From the NCBI RefSeq assembly GCF_000379085.1, contig NZ_KB905379.1, positions 473,198-537,197 of the forward strand: a stretch of 64,000 nucleotides of DNA, given 5' to 3'. The position numbers were made by a program, and so were the translations under genes. Of this stretch, positions 26,864-36,496 are shown piece after piece. Position 1 is the first letter of the stretch; each line of letters opens with the position of its first letter. The notes beneath the pieces are model-generated. The model worked only from the letters and a program-made list of their open reading frames with translations, ran no database searches and was not told where the DNA came from. The DNA comes from Halomicrobium katesii DSM 19301 (GTDB taxonomy: Archaea > Halobacteriota > Halobacteria > Halobacteriales > Haloarculaceae).

Positions 26864-28011
26864 CGTTCGAGCCAGCCGACCGCGTCGATCAAGTCCCCCC
26901 CTCCGGAATCCGGCGGTTCTTCGAGCTGGCCGAAGAGATGGACGACATCATTTCGCTCGGCGTCGGCGAGCCGGACTTCTCGACGCCGTGGAGCGCGCGC
27001 GAGGCGGCGATCGCCTCGCTCGAACAGGGCAAGACCTCCTACACCGCCAACCGCGGCAAGCGCGAGCTGCGCGAGCGAATCGCCGACGACGTGGCCGAGC
27101 GGTACGGCCTCGACTACGATCCCGACGAGGAGATCCTCGTGACGACCGGGGCCAGCGAGGGCGTCGACCTGGCCTTTCGCGCACTGCTGAACCCCGGCGA
27201 TCAGGTCGCCGTGTCCCAGCCCTGCTACGTCTCCTACAAACCGGGGGTCACCTTCGCCGGAGCCGACGTGATCGACGTGCCCACGCGCGTCGCGGACGAC
27301 TTCAAGCTCACCCGGGAGGTCCTGGAAGACAGCGGCGCGGCCGAGGCGGACGCGCTGATCTTCTGTTACCCGAACAACCCGACCGGGGCGACGATGACAG
27401 AGGCGGAGCTGCGCCCGGTCGCCGAGTTCGCCCGAGAGCACGACCTGCTCGTCTTCGCCGACGAGATCTACTCGGAGCTGTCCTACGAGCACGATCACAC
27501 GTCGATCGCCACCCTCCCGGGGATGCGCGAGCGGACCGTCGTCTTCAACGGCTTCTCGAAGGCGTACGCGATGACCGGCCTGCGCCTCGGCTACGCGCTG
27601 GCCCCGCCCGAGGCGATCACGGCGATGAATCGGATCCACCAGTACACGATGCTGTCGGCCCCGACGACGCCTCAGTACGCGGCGATCGAGGCGCTGGACA
27701 ACTGCGAGAGCGAACTCCGGGAGATGCGCGAGCAGTACGACCGCCGTCGACAGCTCGTCCTCTCGCGGTTCGACGAGATGGGTCTGGACTGCTTTACCGC
27801 CAAGGGCGCGTTCTACGCGTTCCCGGAGTGTCCCTGGGACGACGTCGACGCGTTCGCCGAGGCGTTGCTCGAAGCCAAACGGGTCGCCGTCGTGCCGGGC
27901 TCTGCCTTCGGCGTGGGCGGGGACGGCCACCTCCGCGTGTCGTACGCGACCGGGATGTCGGACCTGAAGACGGCGATGGACCGAATCGAGTCGTTCCTCG
28001 CCGACCAGTAG
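26860..28011 (+). CDS. Class I/II PLP aminotransferase
   Basis: A 383-residue fold-type I aminotransferase, probably aspartate or alanine type. ISLGVGEPDF starts the family pattern; YTANRGKRELRERIA, the NNPTGATM loop, and the Schiff-base lysine in FNGFSKAYAMTGLRLGY are present, as is the carboxylate-binding arginine in HLRVSYAT. It is coupled to the upstream Lrp gene by a 4-nt overlap. Substrate range cannot be fixed by eye. Confidence 0.9.
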   Translation: MTFEPADRVDQVPPSGIRRFFELAEEMDDIISLGVGEPDFSTPWSAREAAIASLEQGKTSYTANRGKRELRERIADDVAERYGLDYDPDEEILVTTGASEGVDLAFRALLNPGDQVAVSQPCYVSYKPGVTFAGADVIDVPTRVADDFKLTREVLEDSGAAEADALIFCYPNNPTGATMTEAELRPVAEFAREHDLLVFADEIYSELSYEHDHTSIATLPGMRERTVVFNGFSKAYAMTGLRLGYALAPPEAITAMNRIHQYTMLSAPTTPQYAAIEALDNCESELREMREQYDRRRQLVLSRFDEMGLDCFTAKGAFYAFPECPWDDVDAFAEALLEAKRVAVVPGSAFGVGGDGHLRVSYATGMSDLKTAMDRIESFLADQ

Positions 28012-28120
28012 CGCTCCCGCGATCGAGCCACCGGCATCGCGGTGGCGACGGCGGGCCGAGTATCAGCGACCACCATCGATGGCGTAAAGCTTTTTCACCG
28101 GTAGGGGCAGAGGAAACACA

Positions 28121-30610
28121 ATGGCAATTGATGACACGGGGGAGAGCCGGTCCGAGGTCACTCGGGGAGAGGTGACCGAGGAGCCGCCGGCCATCGTCGG
28201 TGAGTACACCTGGGAAGATCTTCGGCGGGACCACCACAGCGGGGGTCGGTTCGATCGAAGCCAGTATCTGGGCTTCGACCCGAACGACATCGAATCGGTA
28301 CTGACCGATGCCGCGAGCAACGCCAAGACGCTGAAACAGCCCTTCGACGCCTACGTCGATCCGGCGGCGACGCCGGTCGCGAAAGGGGTCTACACGTGGG
28401 AACACTTCAAGCAAGAGTACTACTACGAGGAAGACAGTACGCCGCCGACGGACGGCGAGAAGATCCCGTTCGACCCCGCCGAGTATCTCGGCTTCGAGCC
28501 CGAGGAAGTCGGGAGCGAACTGTCGGCGGCCGACGGGGCCGCAGAGCTACTCGACAACCTCGTCGAGCAGCGAACCGTCGACGTCAATCCGGAACTGGAC
28601 GAAGACGCCTTCTTCTCGACACAGGACGGTCACACGACTGTCGTCAACCGCTACGATCTGGAGAAGGCCGTCCCGCTGAAGAAAAAGACGCACTTCACGG
28701 AGATCGAGCGCTACTGGGTCAACAAACCCTACGGCTGCGTGATCATCTTCCACTCTCGGAAGGAAAACGAGAAGAAGTACTACGTCATCGAGCCCTACCA
28801 CAACGAGATCGAGGACGATCTCAAGGGGTTCCTCTCGAACAAGCTGAAGACCGCGATCAAGTACTCCGAGGACGACGTGATCGTACAGGGGTCAGAGGCC
28901 GACCGGGCCGACGTGATCCAGCGAGAGGCCGAGCAGCTGCTGGACCGCTACGATCTGTACAGCGGCCCCGTGGGCAGCGCCAAACGGGGAGTGCTCGATC
29001 AGTTCAAGGAGTTTCTGGACATGGAGGTCGAAGACCAGGCAGTCGGGACCGGCCAGCTCGACGGCATCAGTGCCCGGCCCGAGCCGGCCGTCCTCGAAGA
29101 CGACCCCGAGCAACTCTCCGAGTACCAGGTCGAGAAGCTGCTGTACGTCCTCAAGCGGGACTTCATCGGCTACCAGAAGATCGACCCGGTGAAACACGAC
29201 ATCAACGTCGAGGACATCTCCTGTGACGGCTACGACTCGCGCGTGTTCGTCTACCACACCGACTACGAACAGATCATCTCGAACGTCGAGCACGGTCGAG
29301 AGAGCCTCGACGACTTCGTCGTCAAGCTCGCCCAGCGCTCGGGCAAGGGCATCTCGAAGCGCCAGCCACAGGTCGACGCGACCCTGCCGGACGGCTCGCG
29401 CGCGCAACTGACGCTCGGCCGGGAAGTGTCGGACCACGGGACGAACTACACGATCCGGCAGTTCAAGGACGTTCCCTTCACGCCAATCGACCTCATCAAC
29501 TGGAACACCTTCTCGCTCGACGAGATGGCGTTTCTCTGGCTCTGTATCGAGAACAACAAGAGCCTCATCTTCGCTGGCGGGACCGCGTCGGGGAAGACGA
29601 CCAGCCTGAACGCCGTCTCGCTTTTCATCCCGTCGAACTCGAAGATCGTCTCCATCGAGGACACCCGCGAGGTCGAACTGCCCCAGCGCAACTGGGTCGC
29701 CAGCGTCACCCGGCCCTCGTTCGGCGACGACGACAAGGGCGACGTCGACGAGTTCGACCTGCTTGAGGCCGCGCTCCGCCAGCGCCCGGACTACATCGTC
29801 ATGGGCGAGATCCGCGGCGAGGAAGGTCGTGTCCTCTTTCAGGTCATGTCGACGGGCCACACCACCTACACCACCTTCCACGCCGACTCCGTCGGCGAGG
29901 TCATCAAGCGGTTCACCACCGATCCGATCAACGTCTCGAAGACGCTGTTTACCGCCCTCGACCTCGTTTCGATCCAGACCCAGACCCGCGTCGACGGCAG
30001 CAAGGTCCGCCGAAACAAGACCCTGACCGAGATCAACGAGTACTCCGCCGAGAACGACGAGATCAACGTCCGAGACGTCTACGAGTGGCGCGCCGAGACC
30101 GACGAGTACATCCAGATGGGCAACTCAAACACCCTCGAAGAGATCAAGTTCGACCGCGGGTGGACCCAGGAGAAACTCGACGAGGAGCTGTTCAAGCGCA
30201 AGGTCGTGCTGGCTCACCTCATCGAGAACGGGCTCAACACCTACACGCAGGTGGCGGCGACGATCCAGGCGTTCATCAACGATCCCGGAACGATCCTCAC
30301 GCTGATCGCCAACGACGACCTGGAGAGTTCGCTGGAGGACCTCCGAGAGATGGAGTCGGTCAAGATCGACATCGACGAGGCCAAAGAGGAGATGGTCCCC
30401 AGACCCGAGGCACCGCCGGAGATGCTCGACGAGACCGGCGACATCCTCGACAACGCCGGCCCGCTGTTCGAGAAGTTCCAGGAGCGTGAGACGCCGGACA
30501 TCGTCTCGGCGCTGATGAGCGGCGACGAGGACAGCGAGCCGACGGACGACGAGGAGGTGGACTTCGGACAGTTCGTACCCAAAGCCGGCGCGGAGGCCGA
30601 AGGCGAATGA
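28121..30610 (+). CDS. pilB: Type IV pilus assembly ATPase (PilB/ArlI-like)
   Basis: An 829-residue secretion ATPase that drives assembly of type IV pilus-like fibres at the membrane. The N-terminal 330 residues are a haloarchaea-specific region with two similar segments (YTWEDLRRDH and YTWEHFKQEY). The ATPase core carries Walker A AGGTASGKTTS at about 486, an Asp box SIEDTREVELPQRNW, Walker B YIVMGEIRGEEG at about 560 and a His box GHTTYTTFHADS. The C-terminal acidic tail is long. It overlaps the next gene by 4 nt. In haloarchaea the PilB3/PilC3 pair has this order, with small pilin-like genes behind. Confidence 0.92.
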   Translation: MAIDDTGESRSEVTRGEVTEEPPAIVGEYTWEDLRRDHHSGGRFDRSQYLGFDPNDIESVLTDAASNAKTLKQPFDAYVDPAATPVAKGVYTWEHFKQEYYYEEDSTPPTDGEKIPFDPAEYLGFEPEEVGSELSAADGAAELLDNLVEQRTVDVNPELDEDAFFSTQDGHTTVVNRYDLEKAVPLKKKTHFTEIERYWVNKPYGCVIIFHSRKENEKKYYVIEPYHNEIEDDLKGFLSNKLKTAIKYSEDDVIVQGSEADRADVIQREAEQLLDRYDLYSGPVGSAKRGVLDQFKEFLDMEVEDQAVGTGQLDGISARPEPAVLEDDPEQLSEYQVEKLLYVLKRDFIGYQKIDPVKHDINVEDISCDGYDSRVFVYHTDYEQIISNVEHGRESLDDFVVKLAQRSGKGISKRQPQVDATLPDGSRAQLTLGREVSDHGTNYTIRQFKDVPFTPIDLINWNTFSLDEMAFLWLCIENNKSLIFAGGTASGKTTSLNAVSLFIPSNSKIVSIEDTREVELPQRNWVASVTRPSFGDDDKGDVDEFDLLEAALRQRPDYIVMGEIRGEEGRVLFQVMSTGHTTYTTFHADSVGEVIKRFTTDPINVSKTLFTALDLVSIQTQTRVDGSKVRRNKTLTEINEYSAENDEINVRDVYEWRAETDEYIQMGNSNTLEEIKFDRGWTQEKLDEELFKRKVVLAHLIENGLNTYTQVAATIQAFINDPGTILTLIANDDLESSLEDLREMESVKIDIDEAKEEMVPRPEAPPEMLDETGDILDNAGPLFEKFQERETPDIVSALMSGDEDSEPTDDEEVDFGQFVPKAGAEAEGE

Positions 30611-32646
30611 GCCTCGACACGCGCGGCCAGCGGCAGCTCTCGGGTGGCGCGCTCGGGGACACGTTCTATCCCCTCTTCCAGTGGCTGTTCAACGAGGACG
30701 GCGACTTCGTCAGGAACGTCGAGAAGAAGCTCGCACAGGCCCGGATGGCCGACAACGTCGAGATGTTCCTCGCACGCGCGCTGGCGATCGGCGTCATCTC
30801 GGGACTGGCGCTGTGGCTCGTGGGCACGCTGATCGGCTACCTCGGCGTCACCTTCCTGCTGGGCGGCACTGGGGCCGAGGCACCGACGTTCATCGGGATT
30901 CCACTGCCAGAGGGGGTCTCGGCCGTGCTCGACGTGATCAAGATCCCGGCGCTGATTCTGGTCACCGGGCTGGTGTTCGGTGTCATCGGCTTCGGCATCG
31001 GCTTCGGATCGCTGGTCTCGATCCCGTACTTCCGGGCCAACGCACGCGAGCGAGAGGTGAACGTCCTGCTGTCGGACTCGATCTCGTTCATGTACGCGCT
31101 GTCGGTCGGGGGGCTCAATCAGCTGGAGATCCTCCAGGCGATGGCCAAGGCCGACGACACCTACGGGGAGTGTGCCAAGGAGTTCCAGTCGATCGTGCTG
31201 GAGACGGAGTACTTCGACACTGACTACCGGACCGCGATCCGCAATCAGGCACTCGAGACGCCCTCGGACGAGCTCTCGCAGTTCCTGACGGACATGCTCT
31301 CGATCATCAACTCCGGCGGGGACATGACCTCCTTCCTCGAAGATCAGAAGGACAAGCACATGCGGACCGCAAAGCAGGAACAGCAGAAGATGCTCGACAC
31401 CCTCGAACTGTTCGGGGAGATGTACATGACCCTGTCGCTGTTTCCGCTCTTGCTCATCATCATCCTCGTCATCATGTCGATGATGGGCGACGCGCAGAAC
31501 CGGCTCCTCTATGGCACGGTCTACGGGCTGATCCCGCTGACCGGTGCCGGCTTCCTCGTGCTCGTCTCAACGGTGACCCGAGACGAGGTCGGCGACGGCT
31601 ACTTGCGGCCCGACGGCAAGGACGACGACTTCGTCGTCGACGACGGGCTGGGCTTTCTGAACCTCGGACTGGTCGAGAACTACACCGGACAGTACACGAT
31701 CTTCGACCGCATCAAGAGCCGCGAAGGGACCTACGAGTTCATGCAGGTGCTCAAGCGCCCGGACCTGTTCTTCCGCGATCACCCGCTGTTCGTGCTCGGC
31801 GTGACGGTCCCCGTGACGATCGTCGCGTTGCTGCTGGTCGTCGTGTTCGATCTCGCACCGATGAGCCTCGACGGGATGATCGCTCGACCGGTGCTCGGGA
31901 CGTTCTTCTGGGTGTACGTGCCACTGTACATCAACCTGCTCCCGCTGGCGATCTTCTACGAGTGGAACGTCCGCTCGCGCAAGACGATCATCGGCAGTCT
32001 CTCGGAGAACCTCAGGAAACTCGCCAGCGCGAACGACACGGGTATGACGCTGCTGGAGTCGGTACAGGTGGTCTCGACGACATCGGGAGGCAAGCTCTCG
32101 GAGGAGTTCGAGATCATGCACGCGAAAGTCAACTACGGCACCAGCCTCAAAGACGCCCTCAGGGAGTTCAACAACAAGTACCACGTCCCGCGACTCGCCC
32201 GGACGGTCAAGCTCATCAGCGAGGCACAGGAAGCGTCCAGCCAGATCCAGAACGTGCTCTCGACGGCCGCACAGGCCTCGGAGAATCAGGACGACATCGA
32301 CCGCGAGCGGATCGCCCGGACCCGAATGCAGGTCGTCATCATCCTCATGACGTACCTGACGCTGCTCGGCGTGATGGCACTGCTGAAGACCCAGTTCCTC
32401 GACGTGATGGCAGGGCTGTCCGAGAGCGCGGCCAGTGCGGGCGGCAGTGGTGCGACCGGGCAGAGCTTCGGTGGCAACGTCGACACGGACCTGCTCTCGC
32501 TGCTGTTCTTCCACGCCGTCACGCTGCAGGCGCTCCTCTCGTCGTTCATCGCGGGGTACATTCGGGACGTGAACATCATCTCGGGGGTGAAGTTCGCGGT
32601 GATCCTGCCGACGATCGCGCTCATCACCTGGATCGCGGTGGGATAG
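30607..32646 (+). CDS. pilC: Type IV pilus membrane core protein (PilC/ArlJ-like)
   Basis: A 679-residue polytopic protein with two T2SSF domains. Each holds a soluble helical part, e.g. LSVGGLNQLEILQAMAKADD and GMTLLESVQVVSTTSGGKLS, flanked by membrane helices (about 60-85, 115-145, 275-300, 305-325, 395-420, 430-455, 575-600, 640-675). PilC proteins anchor the ATPase and pilin subunits. The ATG lies inside the stop region of pilB, so the two are co-translated. Confidence 0.92.
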   Translation: MSLDTRGQRQLSGGALGDTFYPLFQWLFNEDGDFVRNVEKKLAQARMADNVEMFLARALAIGVISGLALWLVGTLIGYLGVTFLLGGTGAEAPTFIGIPLPEGVSAVLDVIKIPALILVTGLVFGVIGFGIGFGSLVSIPYFRANAREREVNVLLSDSISFMYALSVGGLNQLEILQAMAKADDTYGECAKEFQSIVLETEYFDTDYRTAIRNQALETPSDELSQFLTDMLSIINSGGDMTSFLEDQKDKHMRTAKQEQQKMLDTLELFGEMYMTLSLFPLLLIIILVIMSMMGDAQNRLLYGTVYGLIPLTGAGFLVLVSTVTRDEVGDGYLRPDGKDDDFVVDDGLGFLNLGLVENYTGQYTIFDRIKSREGTYEFMQVLKRPDLFFRDHPLFVLGVTVPVTIVALLLVVVFDLAPMSLDGMIARPVLGTFFWVYVPLYINLLPLAIFYEWNVRSRKTIIGSLSENLRKLASANDTGMTLLESVQVVSTTSGGKLSEEFEIMHAKVNYGTSLKDALREFNNKYHVPRLARTVKLISEAQEASSQIQNVLSTAAQASENQDDIDRERIARTRMQVVIILMTYLTLLGVMALLKTQFLDVMAGLSESAASAGGSGATGQSFGGNVDTDLLSLLFFHAVTLQALLSSFIAGYIRDVNIISGVKFAVILPTIALITWIAVG

Positions 32647-32942
32647 TCACCAGTCCTCGCGAATCGTAGATTCAACACGAGCAGTTCCCTTTCACATCGC
32701 TATGGTAACAAAACACTAATAATCCGACGGGCGAATTCTGAATCAACTCGAACGCATCTTCTGGGTGCGTGACAACAGGCCCCCCGTCGTGGATAGAATA
32801 TGTCGAGAGTACAATGCTGGCTCGGGACGCTGTGCAGAAGTTGCGGACAGTTGTTGAGAGAGTTCAGCAGCCAGCAGAACTGCGACGGGGGGCAGCTACA
32901 AAACGAGCGGTACGACGGCGGATCAGCCATCCGCTCGCATTT

Positions 32943-33503
32943 GTGGGGGGAGTAAGATTGACAGTACGGAAAGACAAGCCGACGAACGACCGTGGACAGA
33001 CACCGCAGGACTTTGCGGTTGGGGTTGCGGTTCTGTTGCTGACGATCATTGCGACCTTCGTTTTCATACAGAACAGCGTCGTAACGACGTACGACCGCCC
33101 GGTCAGCGGAGACGTACAAGAGTCCGCGGACCGAGTCGCCTCCTACGTCGTCGAGAACTACAGCGTCGAAGACAAAGACAATATCTTGCGGTACGATTCG
33201 TCTGACGGGATCGAGCAATCACTCAACCGGGATACCGACTCTCTGGACCGGTTGCGAGCCGGTGCTGGGCTAGACGTGGCCACAGACCGACGCATCAATC
33301 TATCGATCAACGTCACAGTCGTCGGCAGCGACGCTCTTGCGGATGGTTCTCGAAAACCAGCCACGGGAGTATCTGGAGAACTGACTTGGGGTGAAGCTTA
33401 TAAGAATCAGGACGGGGCAGCCAGTACAGCGAGGGTGGTTACCCTCGAAGACGAGAGCACAATCTGTTCGAGCAACTGTCTGCTAGTCGTGAGGGTCTGG
33501 TAA
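32943..33503 (+). CDS. Pilin-like protein (DUF7287-like)
   Basis: A small pilin-like protein with a class III-type signal: a positive stretch VRKDKPTNDRGQTPQDF then a hydrophobic helix VAVLLLTIIATFVFIQ, and a globular part with two cysteines near the end (CSSNC). The family DUF7287 comes to mind. The start is uncertain: GTG 32943, TTG 32958 and a distant GTG 32769 are all in frame; the 58 residues from 32769 look basic and unlike an archaeal protein, so I prefer 32943. The prepilin peptidase site would be R-G before QTPQDF. A TATA-like CACTAATAATCC lies near 32716. Confidence 0.6.
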   Translation: MGGVRLTVRKDKPTNDRGQTPQDFAVGVAVLLLTIIATFVFIQNSVVTTYDRPVSGDVQESADRVASYVVENYSVEDKDNILRYDSSDGIEQSLNRDTDSLDRLRAGAGLDVATDRRINLSINVTVVGSDALADGSRKPATGVSGELTWGEAYKNQDGAASTARVVTLEDESTICSSNCLLVVRVW

Positions 33504-33505
33504 CG

Positions 33506-34084
33506 ATGGAACGGGGACAGGCGTACACGCTGGAAGGGACAATCGGTGCCATCATCGTCGTAATCGCTGTGTTGATCGGCCTCCAAGCAGTCGACACGGG
33601 ACAGTTGAACAGTCAACAGGATCAAGTCTCGGAGCAACTCAGTACCCAGAGCGAAGACGTGCTGACCGTAGGTGCCGAAACAGGTGCGCTGTCGGAAGTC
33701 GTTCGGTGTTGGGGTGCAGACAAATCAGTTGTCGACGGGACGGTCGAGAGCGACAGGAACGCTCGCTTTGAGAAGATGCTGAATCACACCTTCGATAGGC
33801 AAAACCGAAACTACAACCTCTATCTGAGCTACTGGAACGACTCTGTCGACGATCGCACGGAACAGGTGATCTCGACCAGTGAGAACCAGGCGCTCGCTTC
33901 GCCCGGCCGGACCACCGCGGTCGGGACCCAGCGGATCACTCTCTACGACGATCAGACGATCCAGTTCGGGAACGGCTGTGGGACAGCAGGATACGAGATT
34001 AGTGAGGGAGCGTTCAAGATCCCAGATGTCGACGAGGACTCCCCACTATACAACATCGTGGAGGTTCGACTGGTCGTATGGTAG
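33506..34084 (+). CDS. Pilin-like protein (DUF7288-like)
   Basis: A 192-residue protein starting MERGQAYTLEGTIGAII, a class III signal followed by a helix of about 20 residues. The extracellular part contains CW and CGTAGYE with two cysteines. The ERG motif matches the others in this operon, and the gene begins 2 nt after its predecessor's stop. It is probably a minor pilin or fibre component. Confidence 0.7.
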   Translation: MERGQAYTLEGTIGAIIVVIAVLIGLQAVDTGQLNSQQDQVSEQLSTQSEDVLTVGAETGALSEVVRCWGADKSVVDGTVESDRNARFEKMLNHTFDRQNRNYNLYLSYWNDSVDDRTEQVISTSENQALASPGRTTAVGTQRITLYDDQTIQFGNGCGTAGYEISEGAFKIPDVDEDSPLYNIVEVRLVVW

Positions 34085-34989
34085 CCGAACGTGGCCAGCT
34101 CTTGCTCGTCGGAGCAATCCTCTTTTCGGTCGTCATCGTCGGCGTCGTAATCCAACTGAATGATCTCCAGTACACCGACACCATAGGATCTAACGCTCAG
34201 ACTGACGCCATCGACCAGGCAGCACAGGCGGAAGCCGAGACGCGGGCTGCCCTCTATGGGCTCGATCTGAGAGTCCGAAACGGAACAGACCGATCGGAGT
34301 ATCAGGAGGCGCTACGCGAGAACGTCTCGACGTACCAGAACTACTCAGAGAACATGACGGCGGCAGGCGGGGCAACGTACACAAACGTCACGCTCAACCT
34401 GGCGGCGTCGGTCAACGAAACAGTAATGACACAGTCGGATGACCCGTACCGGAAACAAACGAGTCCCAGGCGGCCTGGCTGGGACTTGGTCACCGATGCG
34501 GAAACCGTGTCACAGTTCTGGCTCAACGAGTCTTCCGTCAAAACTGGCGGAACGTCGTTCCAAGTCGTCGTCAGCAACCCTGCGGGAGACGAATGGAGAC
34601 TCAAGCTCGAGGGAGTGCCAGTAGCTGGGCCAGGCCCAGACGATGTTGATGTCGTCGTCGAAACGCCGACATCGACGAATACAGCATGTAGACGGTCGGA
34701 TGCCGACGATATCGAACTGAACTTGATCGATGGCGAAGATGCCATGACACCCCCCAGTTGTACGTTCACGTCGTTCGCTGATGCGCTAGACGGTCCGTAC
34801 ACTATCGAGTTCGAAAAGGGTAACAGAGCCGAAGGTGGATACGAGATTGCCGTCGTCGGTGGCTCAGTCAATACAGGTAACTTTGCAGGCACCCGTGAAC
34901 GGATTCTGTATCCGGGCATCGATTACAAGTATCGTAGCCCGTCGACGGCGTACAACCGCACTTTCGCCGTTGGGGAGGCGGGATCTTGA
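34078..34989 (+). CDS. Pilin-like protein (DUF7261-like)
   Basis: A 303-residue protein starting MVAERGQLLLVGAILF, a short charged stretch then one hydrophobic helix. The rest is a Thr/Asn-rich exported domain with many N-x-S/T sites (e.g. NVSTYQNYSENMT), fitting an N-glycosylated surface protein. It overlaps the previous gene by 7 nt and the next by 1 nt. This fits the haloarchaeal DUF7261 family in pil operons. Confidence 0.7.
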   Translation: MVAERGQLLLVGAILFSVVIVGVVIQLNDLQYTDTIGSNAQTDAIDQAAQAEAETRAALYGLDLRVRNGTDRSEYQEALRENVSTYQNYSENMTAAGGATYTNVTLNLAASVNETVMTQSDDPYRKQTSPRRPGWDLVTDAETVSQFWLNESSVKTGGTSFQVVVSNPAGDEWRLKLEGVPVAGPGPDDVDVVVETPTSTNTACRRSDADDIELNLIDGEDAMTPPSCTFTSFADALDGPYTIEFEKGNRAEGGYEIAVVGGSVNTGNFAGTRERILYPGIDYKYRSPSTAYNRTFAVGEAGS

Positions 34990-35435
34990 TGGACAACCGT
35001 GCAGTGACGCCGGCCGTCACACACGCTCTGACGATCGGCATTTCGGCAATCATGATCACGGGCTTACTCGTAGGTGCTGGTGGGCTACTAGACGACCAGC
35101 GATCATACGTCGTCGAAAACGGGCTCGAGAATGTTGGTAGCGCAGTCACGAGTGAACTCGTCAGTATGGACCAGTTCAACACCACTGGTGTCGATGCGGA
35201 CCTGAGCTACACTACTACTCATCCAGCGCGGGTCGGAGGGCGGACCTACGACGTGGTTCTAGAACCAGACTCCCCGAAGTCGACTCTAGTACTCGAAGCG
35301 ACCGGTGAGTCACAACGCACCGTCGTCTATCGGTTCGAGAACGAGAGCAGTGTCTGTGCGAGTGCTGTTGATGGCGGGAAAATCAACGTCGTTTTCGACG
35401 TTTCGGAACCGTGTCTCGAACTGAGGGATCCCTAA
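34989..35435 (+). CDS. Pilin-like protein (DUF7266-like)
   Basis: A 148-residue protein starting MDNRAVTPAVTHALTIGI, the class III form with R-A in place of R-G, then a membrane helix to about residue 38. The exported part is short and ends CASAVDGG...PCLELRDP with a probable disulfide. The ATG at 34989 shares its A with the preceding TGA. Confidence 0.7.
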   Translation: MDNRAVTPAVTHALTIGISAIMITGLLVGAGGLLDDQRSYVVENGLENVGSAVTSELVSMDQFNTTGVDADLSYTTTHPARVGGRTYDVVLEPDSPKSTLVLEATGESQRTVVYRFENESSVCASAVDGGKINVVFDVSEPCLELRDP

Positions 35436-35437
35436 TT

Positions 35438-36169
35438 ATGACCGGAACCGACCGCGCCGTCTCGGATACGTTAGCATTTACTCTCGTGTTCACGATCATT
35501 ATTACGTCAGTCGGCTTCACCGGAGTCTACGGTGTCGAAGCCGTCGAAGATATCAGTGATAGTGCACAGGCGAACACAGCAGAGCGATCGATGACCAGTT
35601 TTGCGAGGGGAGTCGGGGCGGTTCGAGACAACAGAGCCCCACAGCACGTCCAGCGGCTAGAGCTCAGCGGCGATCGACTCCAGACTGCCGACGCCGAGAT
35701 ACGAATCGAGATCGGCTACGAGGACGACAGCTACACCAACGAAACCGTGCCAGTCGAGAGCTTCGTCCGTCGAACCGACAGTGGGACACGGTTTATATAC
35801 ACGGCTGGTGCCACGTTCCGCAGCCAACCGAACGGCGAAGTCGTGACGGGTACACCGGCACTGCGCTGTGGGAGTGACACGGCTCACGTCTCGTTGGTCA
35901 GGATCAACGGTCAGGTGAGTCAGAGTAGCGACGGTCCCGTAACAGTTCGAGCGAACGCACAGAACCGCGAGTCGATCACGCCGCTAAGTCCAGATAAAGG
36001 TGTAAAGAACGTGAGTGTAAACGTTCGAAACACACGACACACCGACGCCTGGGAGCGTCTGTTCGAGTCGGAACTTCCGAGATGGAACGGCGGGAACGGA
36101 CGATACACCTGTGACGGGATTGACCGAGCTGTCGTCCACAATACGACCGTCGGAATAGCTGTAAACTGA
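35438..36169 (+). CDS. Pilin-like protein (DUF7289-like)
   Basis: A 243-residue protein with signal MTGTDRAVSDTLAFTLVF and a helix to about residue 35. The exported part has RGVGAVRDNRAPQHVQRLEL and several N-x-T/S sites. It is the last gene of the pilus operon. The ATG at 35438 is preferred over a codon nine earlier that overlaps the preceding gene. Its TGA overlaps the first base of a palindromic element. Confidence 0.75.
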   Translation: MTGTDRAVSDTLAFTLVFTIIITSVGFTGVYGVEAVEDISDSAQANTAERSMTSFARGVGAVRDNRAPQHVQRLELSGDRLQTADAEIRIEIGYEDDSYTNETVPVESFVRRTDSGTRFIYTAGATFRSQPNGEVVTGTPALRCGSDTAHVSLVRINGQVSQSSDGPVTVRANAQNRESITPLSPDKGVKNVSVNVRNTRHTDAWERLFESELPRWNGGNGRYTCDGIDRAVVHNTTVGIAVN

Positions 36170-36248
36170 TACTGTCGGCTGTCACTATTGCAAGGGATTT
36201 CGGGATCTCGGAGTCGAGAAACGCTTCATAACGGATTGCCGGCAGTAT
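36169..36248. repeat. Palindromic intergenic element, copy 3
   Basis: An 80-bp element starting inside the stop codon of the last pilin-like gene. The ends ATACTGTCGGCTGT and its near-complement at 36236-36248 match copy 2 at 923-1002. The middle differs from copy 2, so the shared part is the termini. The remaining bases to 36496 hold nothing I can name. Confidence 0.65.
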
Positions 36249-36496
36249 GATGCAGTCGATGTCGCTCAACAGAGAGATGATATCGTGCTTTCGTTGTCCG
36301 AGACGCCGTGCTGCTGTGACGAGACAGCGAGCTAGCGGTTCGGGTACCGATGACACTGGCGTACTGTAGTAGTGCATTCTGTCGATCAGTCGCTTCTGAC
36401 GTGACAGTAGCTGTGAGCGGGGGCATCAGGCCACGACGCAGAGGAGCATCGAAAAGAGCATCAGAAACAAGGACAACAGCCAACCGCTTCGAGTGC

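Noticed and set aside
32769-32942. N-terminal extension of the first pilin-like protein from a GTG at 32769
   Set aside because: The 58 residues are basic and helix-poor, unlike an archaeal pre-signal, and place the prepilin signal far inside the protein.
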